A DNA stretch of 64,000 nucleotides, from assembly GCF_000023225.1 (NCBI RefSeq), contig NC_013173.1, positions 1,056,501-1,120,500 of the forward strand, given 5' to 3'. Of this stretch, positions 43,509 to 53,503 are shown in pieces. Numbering within the stretch: position 1 is the stretch's first letter; the number at the start of each line of letters is the position of its first letter. A program made the position numbers and the translations under genes. The stretch comes from Desulfomicrobium baculatum DSM 4028 (lineage in GTDB: Bacteria > Desulfobacterota > Desulfovibrionia > Desulfovibrionales > Desulfomicrobiaceae). The notes beneath the pieces are model-generated. The model saw only the letters and a list, made by a program, of their open reading frames with translations. It was not told the origin of the DNA and searched no databases.

Positions 43509-44861
43509 ATGCAGAATCAGGCTCCCTTTTCGACATCCATTTTCTGGCGACGGCGCGGCCTGGTCCTTTTTGTGCCGGCGGTGCTGGCGGCCGTGATCCT
43601 GATCTGGTTCGCCTTGCAGGGGCGGGCGCGGGAGCAGCGCACCATCGCCCGCATTCTGACCACTCAGGGCGAGACATTGATCCGGTCCGTGGAGGCCGCC
43701 CGCCGCATGGGCATGCGGGGTCAGGAGGGGCGGCAGTTTCGCCTGCGATTTCTTATGGATGAGATGATCCGGCAGGGAGATCTGCGCTTTTTGGGACTGG
43801 TCGATGCCCAGGGGAGGTTCGAGGCCTTGAGCGAGGCCGAGCCCGGCAGCGGCGTCGCAGCGGAAGCGCTGACCGCCTTGCCTGCCTCCTTCGAGCCTGC
43901 GTGGTCGATCATCCGGCCTGGCGAGGAGCCGCTCTTTGTGGTTTATCGCTACTCGCGCCCACCCCGGCGCACCATGCAAGGGGGCATGGAACACAACACG
44001 TTTCCGCATCCACCCGGAGAGCGCACGCTTATTGCCGTGGGCCTTGACGCCTCGCTCTATCTGCGCGCCGTGCGCAAGGATGTCTTGACCTTGGCCATGG
44101 CCGGCGGTCTTGGTCTGGCCCTGGCCTTTGCCGGGGCGGTCACGCTTTTCTGGCGGCGCAAGGTGGCAGGTCTCGAACGGGAGGTGGCCAGGCAGGAACG
44201 CCTGGCCGCGCTCGGCACCCTGGCTGCCGGAGTGGCCCACGAGATCCGCAATCCTTTGAGTTCCATCAAGGGGTTTGCCACCTATTTCGGCGCCAAATTC
44301 AAAGCCGGGACGCAGGACCGGGAGTTGGCCGAGGTCATGATCGGCGAGGTCGACCGCTTGAACCGGGTCGTGACCGAACTTCTGGAGCTGACCCACCCTT
44401 CGGAGCTGCGCCTTGCGCCCACCGTTGTGTCCGATCTTGTCCAGCACGCCCTGAAACTCGTGGAGGGAGATTGCCGCAGCAAGGGCATTGCCGTGCAACT
44501 GCGCATCGCGGAGCTCGAAGCGCTGCCCCTTGATCCGGACCGCATGCTGCAGATCCTGCTGAACCTGTTCCTGAACGCCATCCAGGCCATGCCGCAGGGC
44601 GGCACCCTGACCGTTTCCGCCCAGCGCGTGAAGGATCGGCTGGAATTGCGCGTGGCCGACACGGGCCACGGAATCCCTGCGCAGGATCTGGACAGGATTT
44701 TCGATCCGTACTTCACTACCAAAAATCAGGGTACGGGCCTGGGGCTGGCCACGGTGCGAACCATGATGACGGCCCATGGCGGCCAGGTGCGGGTAACTTC
44801 CGAGCCGGGGCAGGGCACGCAAGTGATTCTTGATCTGCCTTTAAAAGGAGAACGCCGATGA
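43509..44861 (+). CDS. ZraS/HydH-like sensor histidine kinase
   Basis: 450 aa from the ATG at 43509 (the frame is open further upstream over the MazG-like gene, but this start begins the membrane protein properly). Two membrane segments (about 16-36 and 192-214) enclose a periplasmic domain with a His-containing stretch (MEHNTFPHPPGE) that might bind metal. The cytoplasmic part has HisKA GVAHEIRNPLSSIKGF (His244) and HATPase NLFLNAIQAMP, ADTGHGIP, GTGLGLATVRTMM. It overlaps the regulator gene by 4 bp. Confidence 0.9.
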   Translation: MQNQAPFSTSIFWRRRGLVLFVPAVLAAVILIWFALQGRAREQRTIARILTTQGETLIRSVEAARRMGMRGQEGRQFRLRFLMDEMIRQGDLRFLGLVDAQGRFEALSEAEPGSGVAAEALTALPASFEPAWSIIRPGEEPLFVVYRYSRPPRRTMQGGMEHNTFPHPPGERTLIAVGLDASLYLRAVRKDVLTLAMAGGLGLALAFAGAVTLFWRRKVAGLEREVARQERLAALGTLAAGVAHEIRNPLSSIKGFATYFGAKFKAGTQDRELAEVMIGEVDRLNRVVTELLELTHPSELRLAPTVVSDLVQHALKLVEGDCRSKGIAVQLRIAELEALPLDPDRMLQILLNLFLNAIQAMPQGGTLTVSAQRVKDRLELRVADTGHGIPAQDLDRIFDPYFTTKNQGTGLGLATVRTMMTAHGGQVRVTSEPGQGTQVILDLPLKGERR

Positions 44862-46195
44862 CGGCGCGAATTCTGGTGGTTGATGATGACCGGGCCCACA
44901 TGACCATGCTCGTGGCCATGCTCGGCAGCTGGGGATATGAGGTCGATACGGCGGATGACGGAGCCATGGCCGTAGCCAGGGTGCGCGAGCGGGCCTACGA
45001 CGTGGTCCTGACCGACGTGCGCATGGCCGAAGTGGACGGGATAGAGGCCCTGCGCAGGATCAAGAGCTACAATCCCTACCTGCCCGTGCTGATCATGACC
45101 GCGTATTCTTCCGTGGACGTCGCGGTCCAGGCCCTGAAAGCCGGAGCGCTGGATTATCTGCACAAGCCGCTTGATTTTGAGGAACTGCGCTTGGGCCTTG
45201 CGCGGGCATTGGAGCAGGGCATGGCCCACCGTTCGGCGCAGGCCCCAAGCGGCGAGGCTGACCCGGTTTCGGAGATGATCGGCGACTCGCTCCCCATGCG
45301 CGAACTCGCCGCCATGATCCGGGCCGTGGCGCCGTCCGAAGCTTCAGTCCTCATCTTGGGCGAATCCGGCACGGGCAAGGAATTGGTGGCCAAGGCGCTG
45401 CATGAGGGGAGCCCGCGCAAAGCCAGACAACTGGTCACGGTCAATTGTGCGGCGCTCGCGGAAAATCTGCTGGAGAGCGAACTCTTCGGGCATGAAAAGG
45501 GCGCGTATACAGGGGCGCAGCGACAGCGGGACGGGCGGTTCGTGCAGGCCGACGGGGGCACCCTCTTTCTGGACGAAATCGGAGAGATGGCTCCCGCGCT
45601 GCAGGCCAAGCTTCTGCGCGCCTTGCAGCAGGGAGAGGTGCAGCGTCTGGGCAGCGACAGATCCATCCGCGTCGATGTACGGGTGCTCGCCGCCACCAAC
45701 CGCGATCTGGAGGCCGAGGTGCGCGATGGCGGTTTTCGCGAGGATCTGTACTACCGCTTGAACGTCATCGCCCTGCGCGTCCCCGCTCTCAGGGAGAGGC
45801 CCGAGGACATTCCGCTATTGGCCCGGCATTTTTTGCACCGTTTTGCGCAGCGCAACCGCAAGACCTATCGCGGTTTTACGCCCAGGGTCATGGACCTGAT
45901 GCTGCATTACGACTGGCCGGGAAATGTGCGCGAGCTGGAAAATGTGGTGGAGCGCGCCGTCATTCTCTCGCCCGGTGAATTTGTCACGGAGAACGACCTG
46001 CCCGCAAATATGCGCGGGGCTGAAAAGCCGGTGAATGGTCCGGCGGTGGGCCTGTCGTTGGAGGACGCGGAGCGTGAGGCGATTGCACGCACTCTGGAGC
46101 AGGTGGGCAACAACAAGAGCGAGGCCGCGCGCGTGCTGGGGGTGACGCGGGTCACCCTGCGCAACAAGATGAAGAAGTTTGGGCTGGATTCGTAA
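44858..46195 (+). CDS. Sigma-54-dependent response regulator (ZraR/AtoC type)
   Basis: 445 aa. Receiver 1-120 (D53 in VLTDVRMAEVDG, Lys in LHKPLDF), AAA+ domain 140-375 (GESGTGKELVAKALH, sigma-54 contact loop GAYTGAQ, GGTLFLDEIGEM, DWPGNVRELENVVERAV) and a Fis-type HTH at the end (EAARVLGVTRVTLRNKMKKF). It is complete and should activate sigma-54 promoters. The obvious target is the promoter of the ZraP-like gene at 42827-42842, about 0.7 kb upstream of the kinase on the opposite strand. The GAYTGA variant of GAFTGA occurs in active regulators. Confidence 0.94.
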   Translation: MTARILVVDDDRAHMTMLVAMLGSWGYEVDTADDGAMAVARVRERAYDVVLTDVRMAEVDGIEALRRIKSYNPYLPVLIMTAYSSVDVAVQALKAGALDYLHKPLDFEELRLGLARALEQGMAHRSAQAPSGEADPVSEMIGDSLPMRELAAMIRAVAPSEASVLILGESGTGKELVAKALHEGSPRKARQLVTVNCAALAENLLESELFGHEKGAYTGAQRQRDGRFVQADGGTLFLDEIGEMAPALQAKLLRALQQGEVQRLGSDRSIRVDVRVLAATNRDLEAEVRDGGFREDLYYRLNVIALRVPALRERPEDIPLLARHFLHRFAQRNRKTYRGFTPRVMDLMLHYDWPGNVRELENVVERAVILSPGEFVTENDLPANMRGAEKPVNGPAVGLSLEDAEREAIARTLEQVGNNKSEAARVLGVTRVTLRNKMKKFGLDS

Positions 46196-46204
46196 GGGTG
46201 CGGC

Positions 46205-46990
46205 CTAATAGCGGTCCGGCGCGTAGCGCCTGGCCGGCAGACCCGTAGCCAGTTCCAGCTCCAGCTGTTGGACCAGAAGTCCCGGCTGCCCGTAGGGCTG
46301 GTGAGCCAGACATGAACCTTCCGGCGAGACCAAACTGGTGGCTGAATCCTGGAAGTTCAGGGCATAATTCACGCTGGCGAAATAGATGCCGTTTTCAACG
46401 CTGCGGCAGACCATGGCCATCTCGTAATAGGGCCCGTCAGGATCTCCCCATCCCTGGGAGGTGCGTCCGGCCGTATTGCTGCCCGTGCATTGGGGATGAA
46501 AGACGATCTTCGCCCCTCGGCAGGCGGCCCAGCGCACGGTTTCCGGATAGCGCCATCCCTCGTGGCAGATGGCCACGCCGAATTTGACCCCATTGATTTC
46601 AAAAATCTGCCGTCCCCTGCCGGGAATATAAAGTCCTTCTTCGCCCGGGTCGAGTTGGGTCTTGCACTGTCGCCCCATGATCTTTCCTTCGGGCGATATG
46701 ACCTGCACCAGGTTGTAGCGGCCCTGCTCCGAAGGCCACTCCATGGGCAGGATGACCCCCAACTCGTGGCTGGCCGAGGCCTTGCAGACCTGATCCAGAG
46801 CGTCACGCAGTTCGGCTTGTTCGCACAAGGGGATGGAAAAATGCTGCCCACGCATTCCGGGCAGATAGGCTTCGGGAAAGCAGAGCAGGTCCACATCGAA
46901 AGATGCGGCCTGGTCCATGAAATCGAGGATATTCTGAAGCGACTGCTCCAGGGACTCGGGAACGGGGGCGGTGGCAAGTCCGATGCGCAT
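46205..46990 (-). CDS. Carbon-nitrogen hydrolase (nitrilase superfamily)
   Basis: 261 aa. The Glu-Lys-Cys triad is visible: CFPEAYLPG (Glu), CKTQLDPGEEGLYIPG (Lys) and AICHEGWRYPE (Cys). The family cleaves amides, carbamoyl groups or nitriles. Sequence alone does not tell the substrate. It converges with the regulator gene 10 bp away. Confidence 0.88.
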   Translation of the reverse strand: MRIGLATAPVPESLEQSLQNILDFMDQAASFDVDLLCFPEAYLPGMRGQHFSIPLCEQAELRDALDQVCKASASHELGVILPMEWPSEQGRYNLVQVISPEGKIMGRQCKTQLDPGEEGLYIPGRGRQIFEINGVKFGVAICHEGWRYPETVRWAACRGAKIVFHPQCTGSNTAGRTSQGWGDPDGPYYEMAMVCRSVENGIYFASVNYALNFQDSATSLVSPEGSCLAHQPYGQPGLLVQQLELELATGLPARRYAPDRY

Positions 46991-47119
46991 GAATGATCCT
47001 TGGATGAGAAGAAGGATTGCATTAATGGAGGCGCATATAACGTGGAATATTTAAAAATTCAAGTACGTAGGTAGGGGTGATCGGTATGGGGTTTGAAGAG
47101 AATGCGTACTTAATTATGC

Positions 47120-47400
47120 TCAAGAGGGTGATGACGGCCAGGTGTTCCAACCCGTTCTCGGTATTGGTCGCCGTGAGCACCACAGAGCCATGATCTTCCA
47201 GATGGTCGACCAAGGTTGACCTCAAAAAATCTTCATCTTCCGCGATCAAAATGACAAGCAAGACAGATATGCATTCTCCAGGGATTTGGATGGTCTGTCT
47301 TACATGTATCGTTGCCAAATGCGTGACCTCGGTTTTGCGCGAAATAATCGAAAAATAATTCCTCGAAGTGAAAGCACGTGCTGCTCTCTACCGTCTTGTC
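47120..47400 (-). pseudogene. Decayed hybrid histidine kinase (ATPase end plus receiver start)
   Basis: On the minus strand, 47123-47265 encodes the first part of a receiver (VILIAEDEDFLRSTLVDHLE, then HGSVVLTATNTENGLEHL) which then loses similarity before the phospho-Asp. Just upstream, in two frames, are traces of the end of a HATPase domain (ELFFDYFAQNRGHAFG, then LATIHVRQ in place of LGLATVYGIVKQ). The layout is that of a hybrid sensor kinase with frameshifts and deletions. The rest of 46991-47755 has no intact gene. Confidence 0.5.
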
Positions 47401-47755
47401 CCATGGCATTGCATCACGAATGCGGTACTCCCTGTCCGTTGTGAACATGTGTAGTGTTCTCAGTGGATCAGCATGATATAGTGCGCAATAAGTTGCTCGG
47501 TTGTATTTTAAATCTTTCAGTCGTCAATCTTAAGTCATAACCTCTGGGTATCAATGAAAAAGAATGTATTGTATCCGGTCAGCGGCATGCATGGACAGAC
47601 AAGCGGTGCAAAGGTGGGCGCGGGTGGCTGCTCGCCGTACAGGGCTTTGTACATTCCATTTGCCGAGAAAGTGATGCAGGCTTTGTGAATTTTGATACAA
47701 GGTGTTTTGCCGGACTCAAGCGGCATTTCGATTCACCGTAACCAGGGAGGACACC

Positions 47756-48061
47756 TTGCCAACCGTATCCATCAACAGTCTGGATCATGAAAAGTTTCAG
47801 GATCTGGTCAGAAGAAAAAGAATTGTATCCGTGATCCTGAGCACTCTCATGCTGGTCATTTATTTTGGTTTCATTCTGGTCCTGGCCTTCAGAAAAGAGC
47901 TCCTCGCGATAAAAGTCGGCGAGCACCTGACCATGGGCGTTCCCGTTGGACTTGCGGTCATCATTTCGGCCTGCGTGCTGACAGGCATTTACGTCACCTG
48001 GGCCAACAGCGCGTACGACGATGCGGTGACAAGCATTGTCGGCAACATGAAGGAGAAATGA
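47756..48061 (+). CDS. DUF485 membrane protein, partner of the acetate symporter
   Basis: 101 aa from a TTG at 47756, six bases after AGGGAGG; no ATG lies near a ribosome site. It has two membrane segments ([40 protein letters not shown]) and the family pattern [11 protein letters not shown]...YFGFIL. DUF485 genes nearly always precede actP; the protein may help the symporter assemble or work. It is one base from actP. Confidence 0.85.
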   Translation: MPTVSINSLDHEKFQDLVRRKRIVSVILSTLMLVIYFGFILVLAFRKELLAIKVGEHLTMGVPVGLAVIISACVLTGIYVTWANSAYDDAVTSIVGNMKEK

Positions 48062-48062
48062 G

Positions 48063-49610
48063 ATGAATGAGTTTACCTCCTCCATCGGACAACCCAACGC
48101 GGTTTCCATCGGGTTCTTTCTGGTCTTCGTGCTGGCCACTCTGGTCATCACCTATTACGCAGCCAAACGCAGCAAAACCGCCTCACAGTTTTACGCCGCC
48201 GGCCGATCTGTCACGGGGCTCCAGAACGGCATCGCCCTGGCCGGAGACTACATGAGCGCGGCGTCCTTTCTGGGCATCGCGGGCCTCGTGTCCCTCAAGG
48301 GCTATGACGGCCTCATCTATTCCATCGGATTTCTCGTGGGCTGGCCGATCATCATGTTCCTGATCGCCGAGCCGCTGCGCAACCTGGGCAAATACACCTT
48401 CGCCGATGTGGTTGCCTATCGCCTCAAGCAAAAACCCATCCGCATCGCGGCGTCCTGCGGCTCGCTCATGACCGTGGCCTTTTATCTCATCGCCCAGATG
48501 GTCGGTTCCGGCTCGCTGGTGAAGCTCATGTTCGGGCTGCCCTATGAAGCGGCTGTCGTCGTCGTGGGCGTGATCATGATCGCCTACGTGCTTTTCGGCG
48601 GCATGCTGGCCACGACCTGGGTGCAGATCATCAAGGCCGTCCTGCTGCTGGGTGGAGCTTCCATTGTGGTTTTCATGGTCCTGGCACAATTTGACTACAA
48701 CCCGGTCAATCTTTTCGATGCCGCCGTGCTCAAGTATGGCGCCAAAGTTCTGGAACCGGGCGGTCTGGTATCGAACCCTTGGGACGCCCTTTCGCTTGGC
48801 ATTGCGCTCATGTTCGGAACGGCCGGACTGCCGCACATCCTGATGCGCTTCTATACCGTGCCCGATGCCAAGGCCGCACGTAAATCGGTGCTCTATGCCA
48901 CCGGCCTCATCTCCTATTTCTACATTCTGACCTTCATCATCGGCTTCGGCGCCATGGTGCTGGTGGGACAGGACGTGATCGCCGGGTTCGACAAGGGCGG
49001 CAACATGGCGGCTCCGCTGTTGGCCGAAGTCACGGGTGGCATCATGTTTCTGGGATTTATCGCGGCGGTTGCATTTGCGACGATTCTGGCCGTGGTAGCG
49101 GGCCTGACCCTGGCCGGGGCCACGACCTTTTCCCATGATCTGTACGCCAACGTGTTCCGTACCGGGCGTTCCACAGAGGAAAACGAAGTGAAGATGGCCA
49201 AGCGCGCCACCGTCGCCCTGGGGATTCTGGCCATCGGGCTTGGTATCGCCTTCAAGGGGCAGAACGTGGCCTTCATGGTCGGCCTGGCCTTTGCGATCGC
49301 GGCCAGCGCCAATTTCCCGGCCCTTTTGCTCTCGATCATGTGGAAGCGCTTCAGCACGGTCGGCGCGACGGCGAGTATTGCCGTGGGAGCGGTTTTGGCG
49401 GTAGGGCTCATCATCATAAGCCCCACGGTGTGGGTCGATGTGCTCGGCAATGCCCAGGCCATTTTCCCCTGGAAGAATCCGGCCCTGATCTCGCTGCCTG
49501 CCGCCTTTGCCGCGGGCTGGCTCGGTTCGGTCCTGGTTCCTGACGAGGGCGCCGAGGCCAGATACGAGAACCAGCGCGTGCGCAACTACCTCGGAGTGGG
49601 CGCTGAATAA
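48063..49610 (+). CDS. actP: Sodium/solute symporter of acetate permease type
   Basis: 515 aa with about 13 membrane segments. SSS-family features: [80 protein letters not shown]. It probably takes up acetate or another short carboxylate with Na+ or H+. A sulfate reducer can use acetate as a carbon source or product. It is followed by a CBS/nucleotidyltransferase gene, an arrangement seen in other proteobacteria. Confidence 0.93.
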   Translation: MNEFTSSIGQPNAVSIGFFLVFVLATLVITYYAAKRSKTASQFYAAGRSVTGLQNGIALAGDYMSAASFLGIAGLVSLKGYDGLIYSIGFLVGWPIIMFLIAEPLRNLGKYTFADVVAYRLKQKPIRIAASCGSLMTVAFYLIAQMVGSGSLVKLMFGLPYEAAVVVVGVIMIAYVLFGGMLATTWVQIIKAVLLLGGASIVVFMVLAQFDYNPVNLFDAAVLKYGAKVLEPGGLVSNPWDALSLGIALMFGTAGLPHILMRFYTVPDAKAARKSVLYATGLISYFYILTFIIGFGAMVLVGQDVIAGFDKGGNMAAPLLAEVTGGIMFLGFIAAVAFATILAVVAGLTLAGATTFSHDLYANVFRTGRSTEENEVKMAKRATVALGILAIGLGIAFKGQNVAFMVGLAFAIAASANFPALLLSIMWKRFSTVGATASIAVGAVLAVGLIIISPTVWVDVLGNAQAIFPWKNPALISLPAAFAAGWLGSVLVPDEGAEARYENQRVRNYLGVGAE

Positions 49611-49663
49611 ACGCGGGAAAGGCATGGTGGCCGGACCTGGCGGCCACCAAATTGCGAGGTCTT

Positions 49664-51505
49664 ATGTCCTCAGATGTGCATTTTTGCCGGGATTTTCTGC
49701 GCAAGGTCTACCCCTTCAGCCTGCTCTCGGCGGAGACACTTGAAGAGTTGCTGCCCGCCGTGCGCGTGCGGCAGCTTCCGGCGCGCGAGATGTTCGTTGA
49801 ACCCGTGGTCGGAGTTGTCCTGCACGGCGCAGTCCATCTGACTTCCCAGGGAGTTCATTTCGAGCGGATCATGGACGGCGATGCCTTTGGCTTCGAGTCC
49901 GTTGTTGATGTGCGTCTGCCCTTTCTGGAGGTGCGCGCCGAGGAGGACACCTCCTTTTTGGCCATCGGGCTTGAAGCTTTCAGGGCAATGCTGGACGGGG
50001 AAAATGCGCTCAAGGCATATTTTGTCCGCAAATGCGAGCGGCTTGCGATGCTGCTCGATGCGTCGCGCTTGCGGGGGTCCGAGCTGGAAACCGATCCATT
50101 CCTGCGCCTCGCCGTGGGAAGCATTGGCCTCAATGACCCGGTTTTTGTCCCTGCCTCCATGTCCGCTTCCGAGGCGGCGCAGACCATGCGCGAGCGCGGC
50201 GTTTCCGCCTGCCTAGTCGGCGATGCGGCTCAGGTTGCCGGGATTCTCACCGAAAAGGACGTGGTCGCCCAGGCCGCGCGCGGAACGCTCGATGTCAGGG
50301 TGGGGGAGATGATGACCGCCGGGCTTATCACCGTGGGCGGCGAGGAGCTGGTGTTCGAGGCGTTTTCAACCATGATCCGCCACGGCATACGCCGTCTGGT
50401 CGTGGTCGATGAGAACGAAAAGCCGCGCGGCCTGCTCCAGGAGCGGGACATGCTCTCGGCCCGGGGGGAGAATCCGCTGCATCTGTCGGGCGAAATCGCA
50501 TCGGCCCAGTCTTTTGCGGCTCTGGCCCAGTGCTTTGAGCGTCTGCGCCTCATGGTGCTGCGCAGCGCCGCCGAGAGGATCGGCGCTGAAAAAGTGGGCC
50601 GGTTCGTGGCCCATATCCACGACCAGATCTTGGTCCGCGTGGCGGGGCTGGTCATGGAGGATCTGGGACGTGGGCCTCGGGAATTTTCGCTCATGGTGCT
50701 CGGCAGCGAAGGGCGCAGGGAGCAGTTTCTGGCCACGGACCAGGACAACGCCCTGGTCTTTTCCGATGAAGGGGAAGACGTGGACTATTTCGCCGCCTTT
50801 GGGCAGCGCTTTGTGCGTGCTTTGGTGGAGATAGGTTTCCCACCCTGTCCCCACGGAGTGATGATCGAGAATGCGCTCTGGCGGCAGTCATTATCCGCGT
50901 GGCGGGACAGCATCGACGCCATGATGCGTGTTGTCGACGCGGACGCGGTGCTGCGCCTGACCCAACTGGCCGATTCCCGGCATATTTTGGGGGCGCCCCG
51001 GCTCTGCGAGCGTCTGCGGGAACATCTCTTCAGGCAGGTGCGCGACACTCCGGTGCTGCTCAAGTACATGGCCAGGGAGGCTCTGCGTTTTTCTCCGCCC
51101 ATGGGCTTTTTTCACAATCTCGTGGTCGAGAAGAGCGGTCCGGCCAAAGGCTGCCTTGATCTGAAAAAGGGCGGGATTTTTCCGCTGACCCAGGGCATCA
51201 AGACCCTGGCCCTGGAGCATGGGCTACACGAGACGGGAAGCATGGAGCGCCTTCTCAGCCTGCGCCGGGAAGGCGTCTTCTCCGAGGCAATGGCGGCCAA
51301 TATTCATGACGCCTTTGATTTTTTCCAGAGCCTGCGCCTGCGCGTCCAGGCCGCCGGTGTGCGTGCGCGGCAGGCTCCGGACAATCATGTCCGTATCGAT
51401 CTCCTGGCCGCGCTCGAACGGGAGCGGCTCAAAGACTGCTTTGGGGTGGTCATCGATTTTCAATCCTTTCTGCACACCAAGTTCGGGCTGCACCTGATTT
51501 CTTGA
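49664..51505 (+). CDS. Cyclic-nucleotide-binding / CBS / DUF294 nucleotidyltransferase protein
   Basis: 613 aa from the ATG at 49664. Order: cNMP-binding-like domain (about 10-135, LLSAETLEELLPAVRVRQLP), two CBS motifs (about 150-275, FVPASMSASEAAQTMRERGV, VGEMMTAGLITVGGEELVFE), a DUF294 nucleotidyltransferase with GSEGRREQFLATDQDNALVF (about 345-365), and its C-terminal substrate-binding domain. Such proteins are thought to respond to nucleotides and uridylylate or adenylylate a partner. Next to actP the partner may be the symporter or acetate metabolism, but this is inference. Confidence 0.88.
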   Translation: MSSDVHFCRDFLRKVYPFSLLSAETLEELLPAVRVRQLPAREMFVEPVVGVVLHGAVHLTSQGVHFERIMDGDAFGFESVVDVRLPFLEVRAEEDTSFLAIGLEAFRAMLDGENALKAYFVRKCERLAMLLDASRLRGSELETDPFLRLAVGSIGLNDPVFVPASMSASEAAQTMRERGVSACLVGDAAQVAGILTEKDVVAQAARGTLDVRVGEMMTAGLITVGGEELVFEAFSTMIRHGIRRLVVVDENEKPRGLLQERDMLSARGENPLHLSGEIASAQSFAALAQCFERLRLMVLRSAAERIGAEKVGRFVAHIHDQILVRVAGLVMEDLGRGPREFSLMVLGSEGRREQFLATDQDNALVFSDEGEDVDYFAAFGQRFVRALVEIGFPPCPHGVMIENALWRQSLSAWRDSIDAMMRVVDADAVLRLTQLADSRHILGAPRLCERLREHLFRQVRDTPVLLKYMAREALRFSPPMGFFHNLVVEKSGPAKGCLDLKKGGIFPLTQGIKTLALEHGLHETGSMERLLSLRREGVFSEAMAANIHDAFDFFQSLRLRVQAAGVRARQAPDNHVRIDLLAALERERLKDCFGVVIDFQSFLHTKFGLHLIS

Positions 51506-51588
51506 AGATCGTCCATGCGTTGCGGCTTTTTTCTTTTCGGAAACGAACACGTACTGTTGACTTATGAATATGAATGCACAATATTTCT

Positions 51589-51622
51589 AGCTGCCCATGT
51601 TTTTCACGGGGCGGCTTTTTTT
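51589..51622 (+). terminator. Terminator after the nucleotidyltransferase gene
   Basis: An 8-bp stem agctgccc/gggcggct (51589-51596, 51609-51616; one G-T pair) with a run of seven T's. It separates the actP group from the HdrD-like gene. Confidence 0.85.
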
Positions 51623-51642
51623 GCCATCGAGCGAGGATAACC

Positions 51643-52953
51643 GTGAGTTCTTCCGCACACTGCATGAGTCCTGAGTTGCTGTCTGTTCTGGAGCGTTTTG
51701 ATTTTTCGGCCTGCATGGTCTGCGGGTCCTGCGCCAATGGCTGTCCAGTCACGGGCACGCCGGGCATGGCCGGGTGGGATACGCGCAAGGTCATGCGCAT
51801 GCTGGCCAACGGCCTGGTCGACGAGGTCGTTGCGTCCGATTTTCCCTGGCTGTGCACGGGCTGCGGACGCTGCGCCGGGGTCTGCCCTGCGGGCATCGAC
51901 ATCCCCTCCGTCATGGGCCACATGAAGAGCCTGCGTCCGCGCGAGGCGGTGCCGGGCTCCCTGCACAAGGGCATGGCCAACAATCTGGCCACGGGCAACA
52001 ATCTGGCCATCAGCCGCGAGGAGTACCTCGAAGGCATGCGCGATCTGGGCGCGGATCTGGCCGAGGAATGCCCCGGCTTTTACGTGCCGGTGGACCGAGC
52101 TGGCGCGGACATCCTTTTCTTTCCCAATTCCAAGGAAGTGTACGGCGATTTCGAGGACCAGTTCTGGTGGTGGAAGATTTTCTATGCCGCCCGCGAAAAC
52201 TGGACCGTGCCCTCCGAGGGCTGGGAGGCCGTGGACTGGGCGCTCTTCACCGGCAACTACGACGCCAATCGCGAGCTGGCCCGGCGCAAGATCCGGTACA
52301 TGCAGGATCACTCCATCGGGACCATGATCATGCCGGATTGCGGAGGCGGTTCCTACGGCTGCCGCAAGGGCATGAGCGCTCTGGTGGCGGAGAACCCGAG
52401 CGACTGTGTGGGCTTTGTCTATCTGTACGACTATCTCCTGCAGCTCCTCCGTTCGGGCCGCATCCGAGTGGACAAGAGCGTGCACCAGGGCAAGCGTTTC
52501 ACCTATCATGACTCCTGCAAGCACGGCCGTGAGCTGGCCGCGCACTATGGACGCGGCTTTTTCGACGAGCCGCGCGAGATCGTGGCGGCCTGCGTCGATG
52601 ATTTCGTGGAAATGACCCCGACGCGGGAGAAGAATTTTTGTTGCGGCGCGGGCGGCGGCATGTGGCCCATGCCCTTTGAACAGCAGTCGGCCTGGCACGC
52701 GCGCTACAAATATCAGCAGATCAAGGATTCGGGCGCGGACGTGGTGGTCGTGGGCTGCTCAAACTGCCGCGACCAGATCATGCGCCGCATCCCCAAATTC
52801 TATCCCGACTGCACCTACGAGGTGAAATACATCTGGCAGCTGGTGGCCGAGGCCCTGGTCATCGAACCGTGGGAAGCCGAGCGCATCGCCACGGCGCAGG
52901 CCGAGGCGCGGGAGCAGTGGGAGCGGCTCGGGATGGAGCCGCAAGAAGAGTAG
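51643..52953 (+). CDS. HdrD-like iron-sulfur protein with CCG domains
   Basis: 436 aa from the GTG at 51643, about eight bases after GAGG. Two 4Fe-4S sites are near the N-terminus (CMVCGSCANGCPV and CTGCGRCAGVCPA). Two CCG-type domains follow; the second is complete (HDSCKHG ... NFCCGAGGGMW ... GCSNCRDQI), and the first has DCGGGSYGCRKG. HdrD, DsrK and TmcB-like proteins with this layout pass electrons between membrane or thiol carriers in sulfate reducers. No membrane subunit or cytochrome gene is adjacent, so the partner is unknown. The family is clear, the exact role is not. Confidence 0.88.
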   Translation: MSSSAHCMSPELLSVLERFDFSACMVCGSCANGCPVTGTPGMAGWDTRKVMRMLANGLVDEVVASDFPWLCTGCGRCAGVCPAGIDIPSVMGHMKSLRPREAVPGSLHKGMANNLATGNNLAISREEYLEGMRDLGADLAEECPGFYVPVDRAGADILFFPNSKEVYGDFEDQFWWWKIFYAARENWTVPSEGWEAVDWALFTGNYDANRELARRKIRYMQDHSIGTMIMPDCGGGSYGCRKGMSALVAENPSDCVGFVYLYDYLLQLLRSGRIRVDKSVHQGKRFTYHDSCKHGRELAAHYGRGFFDEPREIVAACVDDFVEMTPTREKNFCCGAGGGMWPMPFEQQSAWHARYKYQQIKDSGADVVVVGCSNCRDQIMRRIPKFYPDCTYEVKYIWQLVAEALVIEPWEAERIATAQAEAREQWERLGMEPQEE

Positions 52954-52970
52954 CCCGGCTTGGCCGGGCT
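52952..52970. terminator. Hairpin between convergent genes
   Basis: agcccggc (52952-52959), loop ttg, gccgggct (52963-52970). It starts in the stop codon of the HdrD-like gene and lies 6 bp from the stop of the converging gene. The T-tract is poor on both sides, so it may be a weak or assisted terminator. Confidence 0.5.
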
Positions 52971-52975
52971 TTGGC

Positions 52976-53488
52976 CTATTTCTCGAACGCCTTGATCAGG
53001 TACGACATGCCGATGATCGCGGTGCCCTGGGCGCACGCGTCGAGGATGTCGCTGTCCTTCCAGCCCATTCCGCGCAGAGTCTCCATTTCCTTTTCGTGCA
53101 CGGCTTCCTTGGCCAGAACTTTGCGCACCACGTGCAGCAGGGCGTTTTCGGCGTCGGAAAAGACTTCAACGGGCACGCCTCTGGAGAGGTTGTCCATGTC
53201 CTGAACGCTGAGGCCGCTTTTGGTCAGCCAAGTCCGGTTCAGGATCTGGCAGTGGTCGAAGCAGGCCTGACTTGCGGCCAGAAACCGAATCGCCGCCAGC
53301 ATGGGAAAGTTCAAGCGCTCATGGCCCATGAAGTATCTGATCTGCTCGAACTGCAGACCAAGCATTTCAGGACTCGCGCTCAAGAGTTGCAGAGGCGCGG
53401 GGACTTCCGTGCGACCCAGAAAATGGGCGTAAATCTCAGCCACGCCGTCCGTGGCCTGTCCGGGTTTTTGATAATCCAGAAGGAACAT
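52976..53488 (-). CDS. Carboxymuconolactone decarboxylase/AhpD-like protein
   Basis: 170 aa, helical. YAHFLGRTEVPAPLQLLSAS, RFLAASQACFDHCQILN and SRGVPVEVFSDAENALLHVV follow the CMD-fold pattern. The usual AhpD active site is ExxxxCxxC; here the pair is spaced CFDHC (C-x3-C), so activity may differ. The gene lies downstream of a tetR gene and both have the same operator-like palindrome in front, so it is probably induced by an electrophile or peroxide sensed by that regulator. Confidence 0.78.
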   Translation of the reverse strand: MFLLDYQKPGQATDGVAEIYAHFLGRTEVPAPLQLLSASPEMLGLQFEQIRYFMGHERLNFPMLAAIRFLAASQACFDHCQILNRTWLTKSGLSVQDMDNLSRGVPVEVFSDAENALLHVVRKVLAKEAVHEKEMETLRGMGWKDSDILDACAQGTAIIGMSYLIKAFEK

Positions 53489-53503
53489 GGGGCACCTCAG
53501 TAA

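Noticed and set aside
47579-48151. Minus-strand open frame across the DUF485 gene
   Set aside because: DUF485 next to actP is a well-known pair with a good ribosome site; the opposite frame has no similarity.
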